The notes under the pieces: generated by a model | Told to the model about the DNA's origin: nothing | What the model saw: only the letters and a program-made list of their open reading frames with translations | The model's database searches: none | Assembly: GCA_033977485.1 (NCBI GenBank) | Contig: CM066987.1 | Coordinates: 87,452,588 to 87,516,587 of the forward strand | Length of the DNA: 64,000 nucleotides | Direction of reading: 5' to 3' | Source of the DNA: Hydrangea macrophylla | Taxonomy: Eukaryota; Streptophyta; Magnoliopsida; Cornales; Hydrangeaceae | Shown: positions 1 to 9,562 of the stretch, piece by piece | Position numbering within the stretch: the stretch's first letter is position 1 | How the letters are laid out: each line of letters begins with the position of its first letter | Translations under genes and position numbers: made by a program

Positions 1-404
1 TTTCCAACTCTTCCCTATTCATGTTGAAGTAAGCTGTCGGACTGATTCTGATCAATCGATTATCCGAACTCCTGACCCACGAAGAGGACCCTGACTGCTA
101 ACCTTGGGAATCTATACTGACCTGACAGATTTTGAGAGGACTAGATTAGATCTTGACAGTGGTGACTTTAGATAGACAAAGACAGTGATGCAGACCTACT
201 CGAGACAGTGCGTGCAGATTGATGGGGGATGGTGCATGCAAATGGGACAAGCATGCGGATGTAAGCCCTAATCTATATGATGCTTCTATTTCTATCAGAT
301 AGCAGTTAATCAAATAAGGTCCTAACCATACAGAGTGTGCTAACCTTACCTTCTAGTATGACCACCAAGGAATAACAGGGATTTCTGGGATACTTCGAGT
401 AATT

Positions 405-745
405 TTGGACAGAGTTTCTGGGAGAAACTGGTTAATATGGTTATATCTGGGATATCTGGACAGAGTTTCCAGGAGAAACTGGTTAATATGGTTATATCTG
501 GGATATCTGGACAGAGTTTCTGGGAGAAACTGGTTAATATGGTTATATCTGGGATATCTAGACAGAGTTTCTGGGATAAACTGGTTAATATGGTTATATC
601 TGGGATATCTAGACAGAGTTTCTGGGATAAACTGGTTAATATGGTTATATCTGGGATATCTGGACAGAGTTTCTGGGAGAAACTGGTTAATATGGTTATA
701 TCTGGGATATCTAGACAGAGTTTCTGGGAGAAACTAGTTAATATG
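405..745. repeat. 51-bp tandem repeat, about 6.5 copies, in the Tat leader
   Basis: Near-identical 51-bp units repeat from about 405 to 745. Each unit carries two small perfect hairpins, ATATC-TGG-GATAT and, in most copies, AGTTTCT-GGG-AGAAACT. Because 51 is a multiple of three, long open frames appear on both strands (for example 437-883 on plus and 346-759 on minus), but they only translate the repeat and are unlikely to be genes. The array sits about 0.6 kb downstream of the primer site on the minus strand, in the untranslated leader. Confidence 0.9.
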
Positions 746-1341
746 GTGATAGTGATCATACCGTCTAGCAGGTTTTCATACTCCTATGTCTTAGGACCGA
801 CAAACAAGGTTTGCGGTGTATATCTTTGTGAGCATGGAGCAGACATCCTTGTCATGGTACCTAGGCAGGTCAACTCAATGTAATCACATATGAGTGATTG
901 CCTTGGGAATCATAAGAGGTTCTGTTCTATGCCACATAAGTGTCTACACCGCTCAGGTAATCCCATCAGGGCACACAGCAGTTAAATCACATTGTCCTAT
1001 CTGAAAAGATAAATGAACAGTCCTATAAAAGGTTCTACAGGAGTCTATATGCAAAGGCTGGGTTTATTCAAAGAGGGTCCGTTGACGAGAGTTCCAATAT
1101 ACCATCAGAGAGACAGTAGGAGGTTTTTACTCTTTTTGATATACCTTGGAAGGTACAGTATCAACGGTGACTTATGCCCTGGCACAGCAAGACCTGAACA
1201 ATGTTAGCGCCGTGTTTCAGACACAGTCGGAGGGAGAAAATGCAAGAGTGCAATGCGGTGAACCAAACACAGTAAAAAGATGATCTTAAGGATGCTTCTT
1301 ATGAGTCAAACCTCTGTATTATTTTGTTTTAAAAATAAAAA

Positions 1342-1359
1342 TCCCTAGCAGAGTCGCCA
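1342..1359 (-). other. Primer-binding site of the Tat/Ogre-type element
   Basis: On the minus strand, TGGCGACTCTGCTAGGGA begins three bases after the LTR end. A tract starting TGGCGACTC directly after the 5' LTR is typical of Tat/Ogre-group elements; the primer is probably a tRNA-Arg, but I cannot verify the tRNA here. A second TGGCGACTC lies inside the LTR near 1458-1466, and the other Tat LTR has the same duplicate near 47605. Confidence 0.7.
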
Positions 1360-3528
1360 GATTGTGGAGACCGGGAATCCACCGCCTTATTTGCTTTTGA
1401 AACTCGTTTGGTTTTGATCAAAGAGAGAGAAAAGGTCTGTTAAAAACAGATACAGAGTCGCCACTTGGTCTTTAAGGAACCAAGAAACCTAATTTGACTC
1501 ACCCAAATGGATAAAGGGCACTGGCCCTTCATAACCAAAGAACTTGGTTCGGGGTTTTGGTACGAGAGGGGAAGGACCCTTTGTCGCGACTAAAACACCC
1601 TCAACTCGCCCCGTCTTTCGACGGGCCTCAATTAGCATCTAAATAATCATCTTATACTATGTATGGTTCGGCAATTAATACTATGATAGTATATTACATC
1701 ACATAAGAAACTTGAAATGGAAGATCTAAAGATTAAATATCACTCATAAGATCTAAACCAAATATCACACAATGCAAAGTGAAAGATCACACAAATAAAC
1801 CTAGGAAAAATCATCTAATCACATATCAAGTAATCAAGTTTTCCTAACCTAAAAAAGGGGACATGAATTGTTATTGAAACAAATAAACAAAGAAATCAAA
1901 ATATGCTTAGCAAGCTAGTATGATGCATGTTAATCTTTGAGAAAAGAAGACCTCTCAATCCCCGGGATGGATGAGAAAGAATGATTAGATCGGGGGAAGC
2001 ATGAACGTGTGATCAATTTCATTCCTTACAAATCTTCTTAGATTAGGAGCCATGAAGGCCCCATATCTTGCATGGATGCAATGTATGTATCTAGAATGTG
2101 CCAAGGTTGTAGTGTGCTTTGTGTTCATGGATTCCTAGGATGACTTAGGAGTCTATAATGTGTATGAATGAATGAATGAAATCATCATGGGATATGTACA
2201 AATGTAGTATGAACTACTTCCTAAGATATGAACTAATTTGGTACGTATATAAACTTCAAATCAAAGAATGAAAGTTAAAATGTGCTTGCTGTGAATAGTG
2301 GACAGAACAGTAACATGATTTTTTATGGGGATCTTCCTTATTGTGTCTAAAACATAACCCAAAAAGCCAATCTTTAATAACTATCACAGATTGAGAGAAA
2401 TCATATAAACAATGAAGGTCACTCAGAAACAGAGTCCGTACTGTCGACTGAAATATTGAAAAATCTTAGAAAATGAAAACGAGTGATCTAGTGGCCCATT
2501 TTATATAGAAAGTTCCCTAAGACATTGAAGTTTAAGGAAAAAATAAGTTGGGACCACCCCTTTTGGAAAATATTTCTAAAAAATAAGTTGGAATTTAGTC
2601 AAGCTGCTGTGACAGCAGAGGCAGAATGTCTGGAAGGAATGTTTGGGTCCAAATGGACCATTTTCAAGTACTTCCAAGTCAAACCAAAAAATCATGGGTG
2701 TTCTCCAATGAGTTAGGAAGACTTTCCAAGTGGCCTTGCATCTATATGTTGAGTATTGAGTTTTAGAGAAATCTTTGAACTCACTTCACTCACTGTTTTG
2801 ACTCACTGTTTTGAAGATTTTGGGGAAAATAAGGTTTTCTTTCTTGAAATCAAAATGAGAGGGATTGAGGGGGGTTTTGAAATAGAGGTTTTGAAAGTGT
2901 ATTTTCAATACTCAATAAAGATTATAACCACTTAAAATGCCAACATTCAACTCATCATCAAGAACCTCCAAGATTGTTGGAGAGACTTATTTTTATTTGA
3001 GCATAACTTCAATACACTTCAAGGATACCTTGGGGGTTTTGAAGTTATGATCATCATCTATCAAAAATGTTTTTGAGGTCAAGAGCTACTATCCATAAGG
3101 ATTCACTCACCCCCAAACTTCATGTCATCATTTAGATGATGATGAACTAGTAAGTAAATAAAGAAAATCAAAAAGAAATGAGGTAAGAAGAGATAAACAA
3201 TGAATAAATAAGCAAGTAGATAATGATCAATAGATGATATTCATGAAGTATTGAACTTGTAGATTGGTGTTTCAGTCATATGTAATGACATTGGACATGG
3301 AAGAAGCATCCACTCTCTTAAATGCTCACTAAAATGGTGGTTGGGTGTATTGAATGTTGAAGTAAACGGGAGTAATGTAGCAAAAACAAAGTTTAGAACT
3401 CACTTTTGTTTTGAAAATCAAAGAAGGAAGCTTCTTTTCTCTCTATTCTAACCTTATCTCTACAACTTTCTCTCCCAAACTTTTTCTAAACTTGCATTTG
3501 ACTCCCCCAAAATGAAGAGCAATGGGGG

Positions 3529-3538
3529 CTTATATAGG
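3529..3538 (-). promoter_or_regulatory. TATA box of the Tat LTR promoter
   Basis: On the minus strand this reads CCTATATAAG, followed by CCCCC. The equivalent place in the second Tat LTR (45237-45248) has CCTATATAGGGG. The position, about 1.05 kb into the LTR, fits a U3/R boundary. Transcription would start roughly 25-35 bp downstream on the minus strand; the start is inferred. Confidence 0.65.
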
Positions 3539-4081
3539 CCAACTTGGGGTGGTTTTGGGGTTTTAGAAGTATTCCCATTGGTCCCAAACATCTGAAATCA
3601 TGAAACTACATCGTTTTGGTTTTAAAATAATCAAAATGGACCCCCAAAAGAAATTATAAAAACACACTATTTTGGGGAAGACTGCCGCGGCGGCAGTGGG
3701 CCAGTGCCGTGGCGACACTGCTCCTCCCTCGTCCAGATAATGCTGTTTAGGCCCCCTGAGGTTCCGGTATTCGCAAAAGGCCCTATTTCGTCCGAAATTC
3801 ACAGAAAATGTATACAAACTCCAAATTGAGGTTGTGATATACCGTTGGAAAGGTAATTGAGTCTAGTTCACATAAAAAATAAGTTAGGAATAAGTCACTT
3901 TGAAAAGTTTTACGCTATTTGCGATAAAAGCCGATTTGACCGCCTTTTTCGCCTTCGAAAATTCATAATAAACTTGTTTTAAATTCGAAAATTATGTGCG
4001 ATATAACATTGGAAAGCTATTGACCTCTAGTATCCATGAAAAATATTTGAAAATTTTTTCGATGCCCGGATTCCAAAGTCA

Positions 4082-4296
4082 AATTTTGGTCAAACTGGTC
4101 AAACCCGGGATTCCCGGGAAGTTCTGGAAACCTCCAGGAGCTCCCGGGAGCCGACATTTTCGCTCAATTTTCTTTTAAAACTCATTTTAATACTTTTCTA
4201 ATGATTCTGGTGAATTCGGATGGTTTCGGTCAAACTTGGTCAAACTCTGGTCAAACCTGGTCAAACCTTGGTCAAACTTTGGTGAAACTGGTCAAC
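4082..4296. repeat. GGTCAAAC repeat cluster near the start of the Tat LTR
   Basis: The octamer GGTCAAAC or a one-base variant occurs about eight times, most densely at 4228-4296 with only 3-5 bases between copies. It lies in the U3 part of the minus-strand LTR, upstream of its TATA box. It resembles an enhancer-like array, but the function is unknown. Confidence 0.7.
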
Positions 4297-4585
4297 GGGG
4301 ACTTTTGGGGAACTTTCGGGACTTCCGGGGGTCTCTGGGAGCTGACGATTTCTTTCGGTTTTTTTTAAAAATTCATTTTATCATTTTTCTTACGACATAG
4401 CATGTTTTCAGAACTTTGGGACCAAATCTGGGAGTGTTCGGGCTTTCAGGGGCATTTTGGTCAATCTGAGCATTCTGAGAGATGGAGCTGACTTCCAGGA
4501 GTCCTTTTGAGTCTTTTACGATCTTTGTGAACCACCAAGCTATGGGTCTCCTAAATCTGATAGCCAACAAAATGGGGTGTCTACA

Positions 4586-6642
4586 ACATACTAAATCTAA
4601 TTCCAAGCAAATCTGTTCCTAAGACACCATGGGAGATGACAATTGGGTGCAAGCCTTCTCTGCAACATCTCTGGATATGGGGGTGTCTGGCATATGTGCT
4701 GAAAGGAAAGATGAACAAGTTGGAGTCTATATCGGAAGTATGTTACTTTGTAGAGTATCCAAAGGGTACTTATAGATGGTATTTTATGATCCAAGAGAAC
4801 AGAAAGTGTTTGTTAGTACAAATGTTGTTTTCTTGGAGGATGATTATGTTATGAACTATAAACCTAAGGGAAGGATAGATCTAAGAGAAATATATAGATA
4901 GCCCTTTATTCCTCCAATTGTTGAAAGCGATGTAAGATAAGATAACACCACATCTTCAACCATTTCCACACCAGTACCTCATCGTAGTGGGAGGATTATT
5001 AGCCAACTTGATAGATACATGTTCTTAAGAGAAGTTTTTGAAGCTATCTCGATAGAATCTGAATTTGATCTTGCCACGTACGAAGAGGCAATGGTTAATG
5101 TTGATTCAGCTCATTGGGTTAACTCTACGAAGGCTGAATTGGAATCTATGGATTCCAATCAGGTCTGGGATCTTATAGAGCTTCCAGCCAATATTAAACC
5201 CACTAGCTATAAGTAGGTCTATAAGAGGAAAAGAGGATCTGATGGAAAGGTTGAGAACTTTGAGGCAAGGCTTGTAGCGAAAGGTTATACTCAGAGGGAG
5301 GGCATTGACTATGAGGAAACCTTCTCCCTGGTAGCCATGCTCAAATACATTAGAATACTCTTATCCATTGTCGCATGCCTAGATTATGAGATCTGGCAGA
5401 TGGGTTAAGACTGCATTCTTGAATGGCAATCTTGGGGGGGACATCTATATGCAGCAACCAGAAGGGTTCATAGCTAGTGGGAAAGGTAACTTGGTATGCA
5501 AGTTGCAAAAGTCCATTTATGGTCTTAAGCAGGGATCCAGGAGTTGGAACATTCGTTTTGACCAAGTGGTCAAATTGTTTGGTTTCATACAGAATCTGGA
5601 TGAACCTTATGTATATAAGAAGTGTGAAGGCAAAGTGGTGGCTTTTCTTATGCTTTATGTTGATGACATTGTACTCATTGGGAATGTTGTAGCGGCTCTG
5701 TCAATGGTTAAGGTTTACCTAGCTAGCACTTTCAATATGAAGGATTTAAAAGAGGTAAGCTATATCCTTAGGATAAAGCTCTTTCGAGATCATAAGCGAA
5801 AGATAATGGAATTATATCAAGCTAGTTATATCAAGAATGTGCTAACTAGGTTTTCCATGGACAATTCAAAGAAAGGTTTATTACCTTTCAGGCATGGTTT
5901 AGCGTTCTCCAAGGACCAGTGTCCTAAGACACAGGAGAAGAGGAATCACATGACCAGAGTTTCCTATGCTTTGGCAGTGGGAATTCTCATGTATGCGATG
6001 TTATGCACTAAACTAGATATATGTTTTGCCAGTTGCATGATTAGCAGATATTAGTCGAATCCTGGTCCAGAGCACTAGACAGCCGTTAAGCACATTCTTA
6101 AGTACTTGAAAAGAACTAAAAATTGCATGCTTATATATGGTGGTAGTGAGTTAATTTCACTGGGATACACTGACTCAGACTTTATGTTAGATAAAGATTC
6201 AAGGAAGTTGACATCTGGACATCTCTTTACCTTGGGAGGTGGTGCAGTTAGTTAGAGGAGCATTAAGCAAAAATGCATTACAGACTCAACTATAGAAGCT
6301 GAGTATGTAGCTGCTTATGAAGCTGCAAAGGAAGCTGTTTGGCTCAAGAAGTTTCTTATGGAACTCGAGGTGGTACCAGTGTCATTGTCACCTATTACAC
6401 TATACTGCGATAATAGTGGGGCAGTGGATCAATCCAAGGAGACAAGGAACCACAGAAAGGGAAAGCACGTACAACAGAAATATCATCTAATTCGAGATAT
6501 TACTCAACGTGGAGATGTGACTGTCACCAAGATTGTCACTACTGACAATCTTGCGGATCCATTTACAAAGGCCTTGCCACAGAAGGTCTTTGATCGTCAT
6601 CTAGATAGTCTAGATCTCAGATGTAGTCCTGAATGGTTATGA
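4586..6642 (+). pseudogene. Ty1/copia pol fragment (integrase C-terminus, RT, RNase H), broken
   Basis: The 3' half of a copia polyprotein in several frames. In order: integrase C-terminal region (IWGCLAYVLKGK, about 4667-4710), the RT start with LVAKGYTQREG (5269-5300), RT core AFLNGNL, QPEGF, KSIYGLKQGSR and the catalytic YVDDIVLIG (5658-5684), then copia RNase H with IEAEYVAAYEA, CDNSGAV and ADPFTKALP. In-frame stops (for example 5214, 6052, 6253) and at least one frameshift near 5385 prevent one product. The left end is cut by the Tat LTR, so gag, protease and the integrase core lie outside the window. The reading frame ends at 6642, just before the polypurine tract. Confidence 0.9.
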
Positions 6643-6643
6643 G

Positions 6644-6658
6644 TGCAAGTGGGAGTTT
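6644..6658 (+). other. Polypurine tract of the copia element
   Basis: A purine-rich stretch (GCAAGTGGGAGTTTG) follows the RNase H stop at once and precedes an LTR start TGTTGGG at 6659. It would prime plus-strand DNA synthesis. Confidence 0.6.
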
Positions 6659-7161
6659 GTTGGGTTTGTGCCCTCAAGCCATTACTTTATGTATCAGACA
6701 TTTCCCTTTTAATATATCGATATTAGCTTTACATTTCATTATGTATGTTTCTTTCCTGGGATGATTATTAATCAAGTATCATAGTAAGTAATTCGTGTGT
6801 GTATGAGATACATACAAGTGAGATACTACTTAGAATTTGTCACAATGGATGATGAGACTGGATATCTCATCAGGTGTACACTGTAGCATGATTAACTACC
6901 ATTGGATGGAGTGATGAATCTCAATCACTGGAGTATAACTCGTAGTCAATATGCTAGAGTTTATAGTGTATTGACAGACCATGAGTTTTTCTATTGACAC
7001 TCAAGGCTGTCAACAGTCGATAGGAACTCATAACTTGTATAAGGTATGTGTTCTTAATCTTGAGACGATTATAGACACAGATTGTGGATATGACTGCTTT
7101 GACTTACCAATCAGTGAGGTCCTAAAGATCCACACTTGCGTACCTTAGATATGTCATGTTC
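6659..7161 (+). mobile_element. Copia 3' LTR, left part
   Basis: The LTR begins TGTTGGGTTTGTGCCC after the polypurine tract and runs to 7161, where a Tekay-type element is inserted. The LTR resumes after the second copy of the target-site duplication at 17683. The two parts together give an LTR of about 1.5 kb, ending CCCATCA at 18674. Confidence 0.8.
7157..7161. repeat. Target-site duplication, left copy (TGTTC)
   Basis: TGTTC lies directly before the LTR start TGTAATACC and is repeated exactly after the 3' LTR at 17678-17682. A 5-bp duplication is usual for LTR elements. Confidence 0.9.
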
Positions 7162-7263
7162 TGTAATACCCTGCATTTTTATAATATATTATATAACTAG
7201 ACCTTGTATGTTTCTTTTAATACTTGTATGAGCTTGGCCTTACCCTTGGTATATTTTGGATAC

Positions 7264-7367
7264 CAATCGATTGGCAAGTATACCAATCGATTGCTTATAC
7301 CAATCGATTGACTTTTATACCAATCGATTGCTTTTGTCAATCGATTGACACTTATGTCAATCGATTG
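7264..7367. repeat. Array of six perfect CAATCGATTG palindromes, U3 side
   Basis: Six exact copies start at 7264, 7284, 7301, 7321, 7338 and 7358. Spacers alternate strictly 10, 7, 10, 7, 10 bp and differ in sequence, while the decamer is invariant. The array ends about 60 bp upstream of the TATA box, where an enhancer would be expected. In the 3' LTR the first copy carries one C-to-T change at the central CG. Confidence 0.95.
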
Positions 7368-7425
7368 GAGGCAGCTGGGCAGATTCTTTTGCTCTGGCTG
7401 GGGAGAAGCCACGTGAACACTCTCT

Positions 7426-7435
7426 CCTTATATAT
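7426..7435 (+). promoter_or_regulatory. TATA box of the Tekay-type LTR
   Basis: CTTATATATA followed by CAAGCC lies about 265 bp into the LTR, just after the first palindrome array and before a GA-rich leader. The 3' LTR has the same sequence near 15705-15714. The transcript start is inferred to lie about 30 bp downstream. Confidence 0.65.
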
Positions 7436-7729
7436 ACAAGCCATTTTCCTGTGTTTTTCTTTTTAGAAAAATCAGAGAGAGTGAGAGGGAGGGTTTTGTG
7501 TGTGTTTATATATATACACTAATATATATATATAGATATACACACATATATTCATACACTCACACACACACATCCATGGACTGAGACAAGAAGGAAGAAG
7601 AGAAGAGAAGGAGACCAGAAAGAAGGAGAAAGAGAAGAGAGAAGACAGAGAGCAGAGGAAGAGAGGAGGACCACCATTGGAGCTTCCAAAGCTCAAACAC
7701 ACATTCCCAAACACGTCCTTAACGTCTAA

Positions 7730-7746
7730 GGTGAGTTCTAAACTCA
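7730..7746 (+). promoter_or_regulatory. GTGAGTT hairpin, possible splice donor in the leader
   Basis: GTGAGTT-CTA-AACTCAC is a perfect 7-bp stem with a 3-base loop, preceded by CTAAG so that AG|GTGAGT also fits a 5' splice site. Comparable GTGAG..CTCAC pairs occur in the other Tekay-like LTRs (minus strand 29232-29251 and 49750-49770; plus strand 61986-62005). Whether it acts as splice donor, dimerisation hairpin or both is not shown. Confidence 0.5.
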
Positions 7747-7860
7747 CTTGGTAGTTTTATATTGGTGTTAGAACATGCTTGAATGAAGAAATGGAGAAGA
7801 AACCATGTATTCCCGTTTATATGTTGCTGGGCAGTCTTCTCTGTGAAGAAGACGAAGTGT

Positions 7861-8070
7861 CAATCGATTGACATCTATACCAATCGATTGACATCTTTTA
7901 TGTTCCAATCGATTGACACTTTATGCAATCGATTGACATGGATTGTGATCCAATCGATTGAACTTTTTATCAATCGATTGACACTACTTTTATACCAATC
8001 GATTGAACCTTCTTCCAATCGATTGATGCCACTTTTATACCAATCGATTGACATCTATACCAATCGATTG
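7861..8070. repeat. Array of ten perfect CAATCGATTG palindromes, leader side
   Basis: Ten exact copies start at 7861, 7881, 7906, 7926, 7951, 7971, 7996, 8016, 8041 and 8061. Starts are alternately 20 and 25 bp apart (spacers of 10 and 15 bp), making a 45-bp two-motif unit repeated about 4.5 times. Spacer sequences are mostly unlike each other. The 45-bp period leaves an open frame (7783-8121) that is a by-product of the repeat. Confidence 0.95.
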
Positions 8071-8394
8071 GCAGTTACAGTTTACTGTTTTACTTGTTTA
8101 GATAATGTAATTACTGTTTAGTTGTTTATTTACTGTTCAGTATTTCCCAGCATGCTTTATTATTGTAATATAGACATGATAACGAGTTAATGCAGCGTAG
8201 GATCGTAGTAATAACAAGACGATCGAATAATGTTTATAATGTTAGATAACGGAATAGTTGTGAATCCTTTGGAGTTAACGTTCATTCATTCAGAGTAGTC
8301 AGGCCACATTGGGATTGTCATGTATCGGTGATAGAGTTGAACTTAAGTAGGTTTGCTAAGATTCGGGAACCTTGCGTGGGCGGGCTTTGGTCGA

Positions 8395-8720
8395 TCATAT
8401 GTTCTTAAAAGCGGTAGACAGACGAAGGTGTCTATGACTTGCGGTGAACCGAACCATTTGCCCTAAGATAGCCAGATGATCTAATCATATGTTCTTAAAA
8501 GCGGTAGACAGACGAAGGTGTCTATGACATGCGGTGGACCGTGATCACTGGTAGACGTCGCTAAGTCGTGGCATAGAATGATGTACTGTTGTTTAAAGCG
8601 TTATATCCCTGACATGCGGTGGACTGTGCATATGTTCTTAAAAGCGGGGGATGGACTAACGTGGTATCCATGACATGCGGTGAACTGTGCATATGTTCTT
8701 AAAAGCGGTGGATGAGCAAT
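8395..8720. repeat. TTCTTAAAAGCGG repeat in the LTR leader, four copies
   Basis: The phrase CATATGTTCTTAAAAGCGG recurs at about 8397, 8487, 8628 and 8690, each followed within 60 bp by GCGGTG(A/G)AC or a close form. The minus-strand Tekay LTR carries a degraded equivalent (CTTTTAAGGACATA, five copies, 28362-28660). The array is internal to the LTR, about 0.7-1.0 kb from its 3' end. Confidence 0.85.
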
Positions 8721-9431
8721 GGTGTTTTATAGAGTTGAACTACTGTCGAGTCTGTTTCCCCTATCTAGACGTGTTATCGCTCTTATAATGAGTAAAACAT
8801 TAGTAATCGGATAATCGGTTTGATGTAAAGAAGTTACCCTCACAGAACTCTAACTTGTTATGGTTTATAACTTGTAATAACTTCAATAGTTGATACCCTG
8901 TTAGTATCTAACTCACTCGGCTTTCATTAAGCTGACGGTGTTTATGCCGCTGGACATTTCTACGTTCCAGCGCACCCTGGTTATGACTATACAGGTGAAG
9001 GGCCTGCAGGAGAGGACTACTATGCCGGTGACGGAGTCCCTATAGAGGATTTCCCCGACGGAGGTCTGGTCGAAGAAGACTACTACGCCGAGGACTACCT
9101 TTATGCCAACTGAAGACTAGACTAGAATTGTAGCTACTTATCTTTACCGTTTTAGAATTTTTTGTAGTCAGACATATGTTGCCTTGGCATTTGTACTTCC
9201 GCTGCCTTATATTTGATTCGAGACTCTGATATGTAATAGTTAGTAACTTCTGTTGACTTTATGTTATGTTGTGATCAGAACCTAGACTTCATTCTTGTTA
9301 CACTATTACTTCTTATTGCTTAGTACTGCGTGGTGTGGACAATCATGTGACTTCACCCGTTGCTGCCTTTGGACCCAAAAAGGAAATTTATTTTTCTCTA
9401 TTTTTGCCGTTCTGAGGCATGACAGGATTTT

Positions 9432-9449
9432 TGGTATCAGAGCCTAGGT
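9432..9449 (+). other. Primer-binding site (initiator tRNA-Met type)
   Basis: TGGTATCAGAGCCTAGGT starts seven bases after the LTR end at 9424. The core TGGTATCAGAGC is the standard site complementary to plant initiator tRNA-Met. Confidence 0.9.
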
Positions 9450-9562
9450 TGTATACCTTTTCGTTCGCAGATTATCCCACACCATCTGGTCCTAGAACCT
9501 TGAGATTCTATAGATAAGTATTAAGATTAGTTCTGACTTAAGATAGTCCCTTTTCAGGTAGC

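Larger units (their letters stand above)
1..4585 (-). mobile_element. Tat/Ogre-type Ty3 retrotransposon, 5' part (LTR, primer site, leader)
   Basis: Read on the minus strand, this holds a long LTR (4585 to 1363), a primer-binding site directly behind it, and about 1.3 kb of leader running out of the window. The LTR starts TGTAGACACCCC, ends CTCCACA, has a TATA box and GGTCAAAC repeats, and is about 3.2 kb. These are traits of the Tat/Ogre/Retand group of plant Ty3 elements. No coding domain is visible, so the lineage call rests on LTR ends, PBS and likeness to the second Tat LTR at 44672-47675, which sits beside Tat-type pol. It is inserted in a copia element whose pol resumes at 4586. Confidence 0.75.
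1363..4585 (-). mobile_element. 5' LTR of the minus-strand Tat/Ogre-type element
   Basis: The LTR is bounded by TGTAGACACC (at 4585, minus strand) and CTCCACA (at 1363), 3223 bp. It holds a TATA box (3529-3538), a GC-rich near-palindrome cluster (3682-3722), a GGTCAAAC repeat cluster (4082-4296) and an internal TGGCGACTC. It abuts copia pol at 4586. Short open frames inside it have no recognisable domain. Confidence 0.75.
7162..9424 (+). mobile_element. 5' LTR of the Tekay-type element (2263 bp)
   Basis: It begins TGTAATACCC and ends GGCATGACA. In order it holds a first CAATCGATTG cluster (7264-7367), a TATA box (7426-7435), a CT/GA-rich leader, a GTGAGTT-CTA-AACTCAC hairpin (7730-7746), a second CAATCGATTG cluster (7861-8070), four copies of a TTCTTAAAAGCGG motif (8395-8720), and short hairpins near 8920-8960. 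The short open frames 7224-7466 and 7783-8121 only translate these repeats. Confidence 0.95.

Noticed and set aside
437..883. 148-codon frame and opposite-strand 137-codon frame
   Set aside because: Both translate the 51-bp tandem repeat; a period divisible by three keeps all frames open.
7861..8070. Regular repeat-spacer pattern resembling a CRISPR array
   Set aside because: The repeats are 10-bp palindromes with 10/15-bp spacers inside a plant LTR. There are no cas genes, and the repeat and spacer sizes do not fit.
7783..8121. 112-codon frame with repeated QSID..NRL words
   Set aside because: It is the translation of the CAATCGATTG array with its 45-bp double period. There is no start context or domain.
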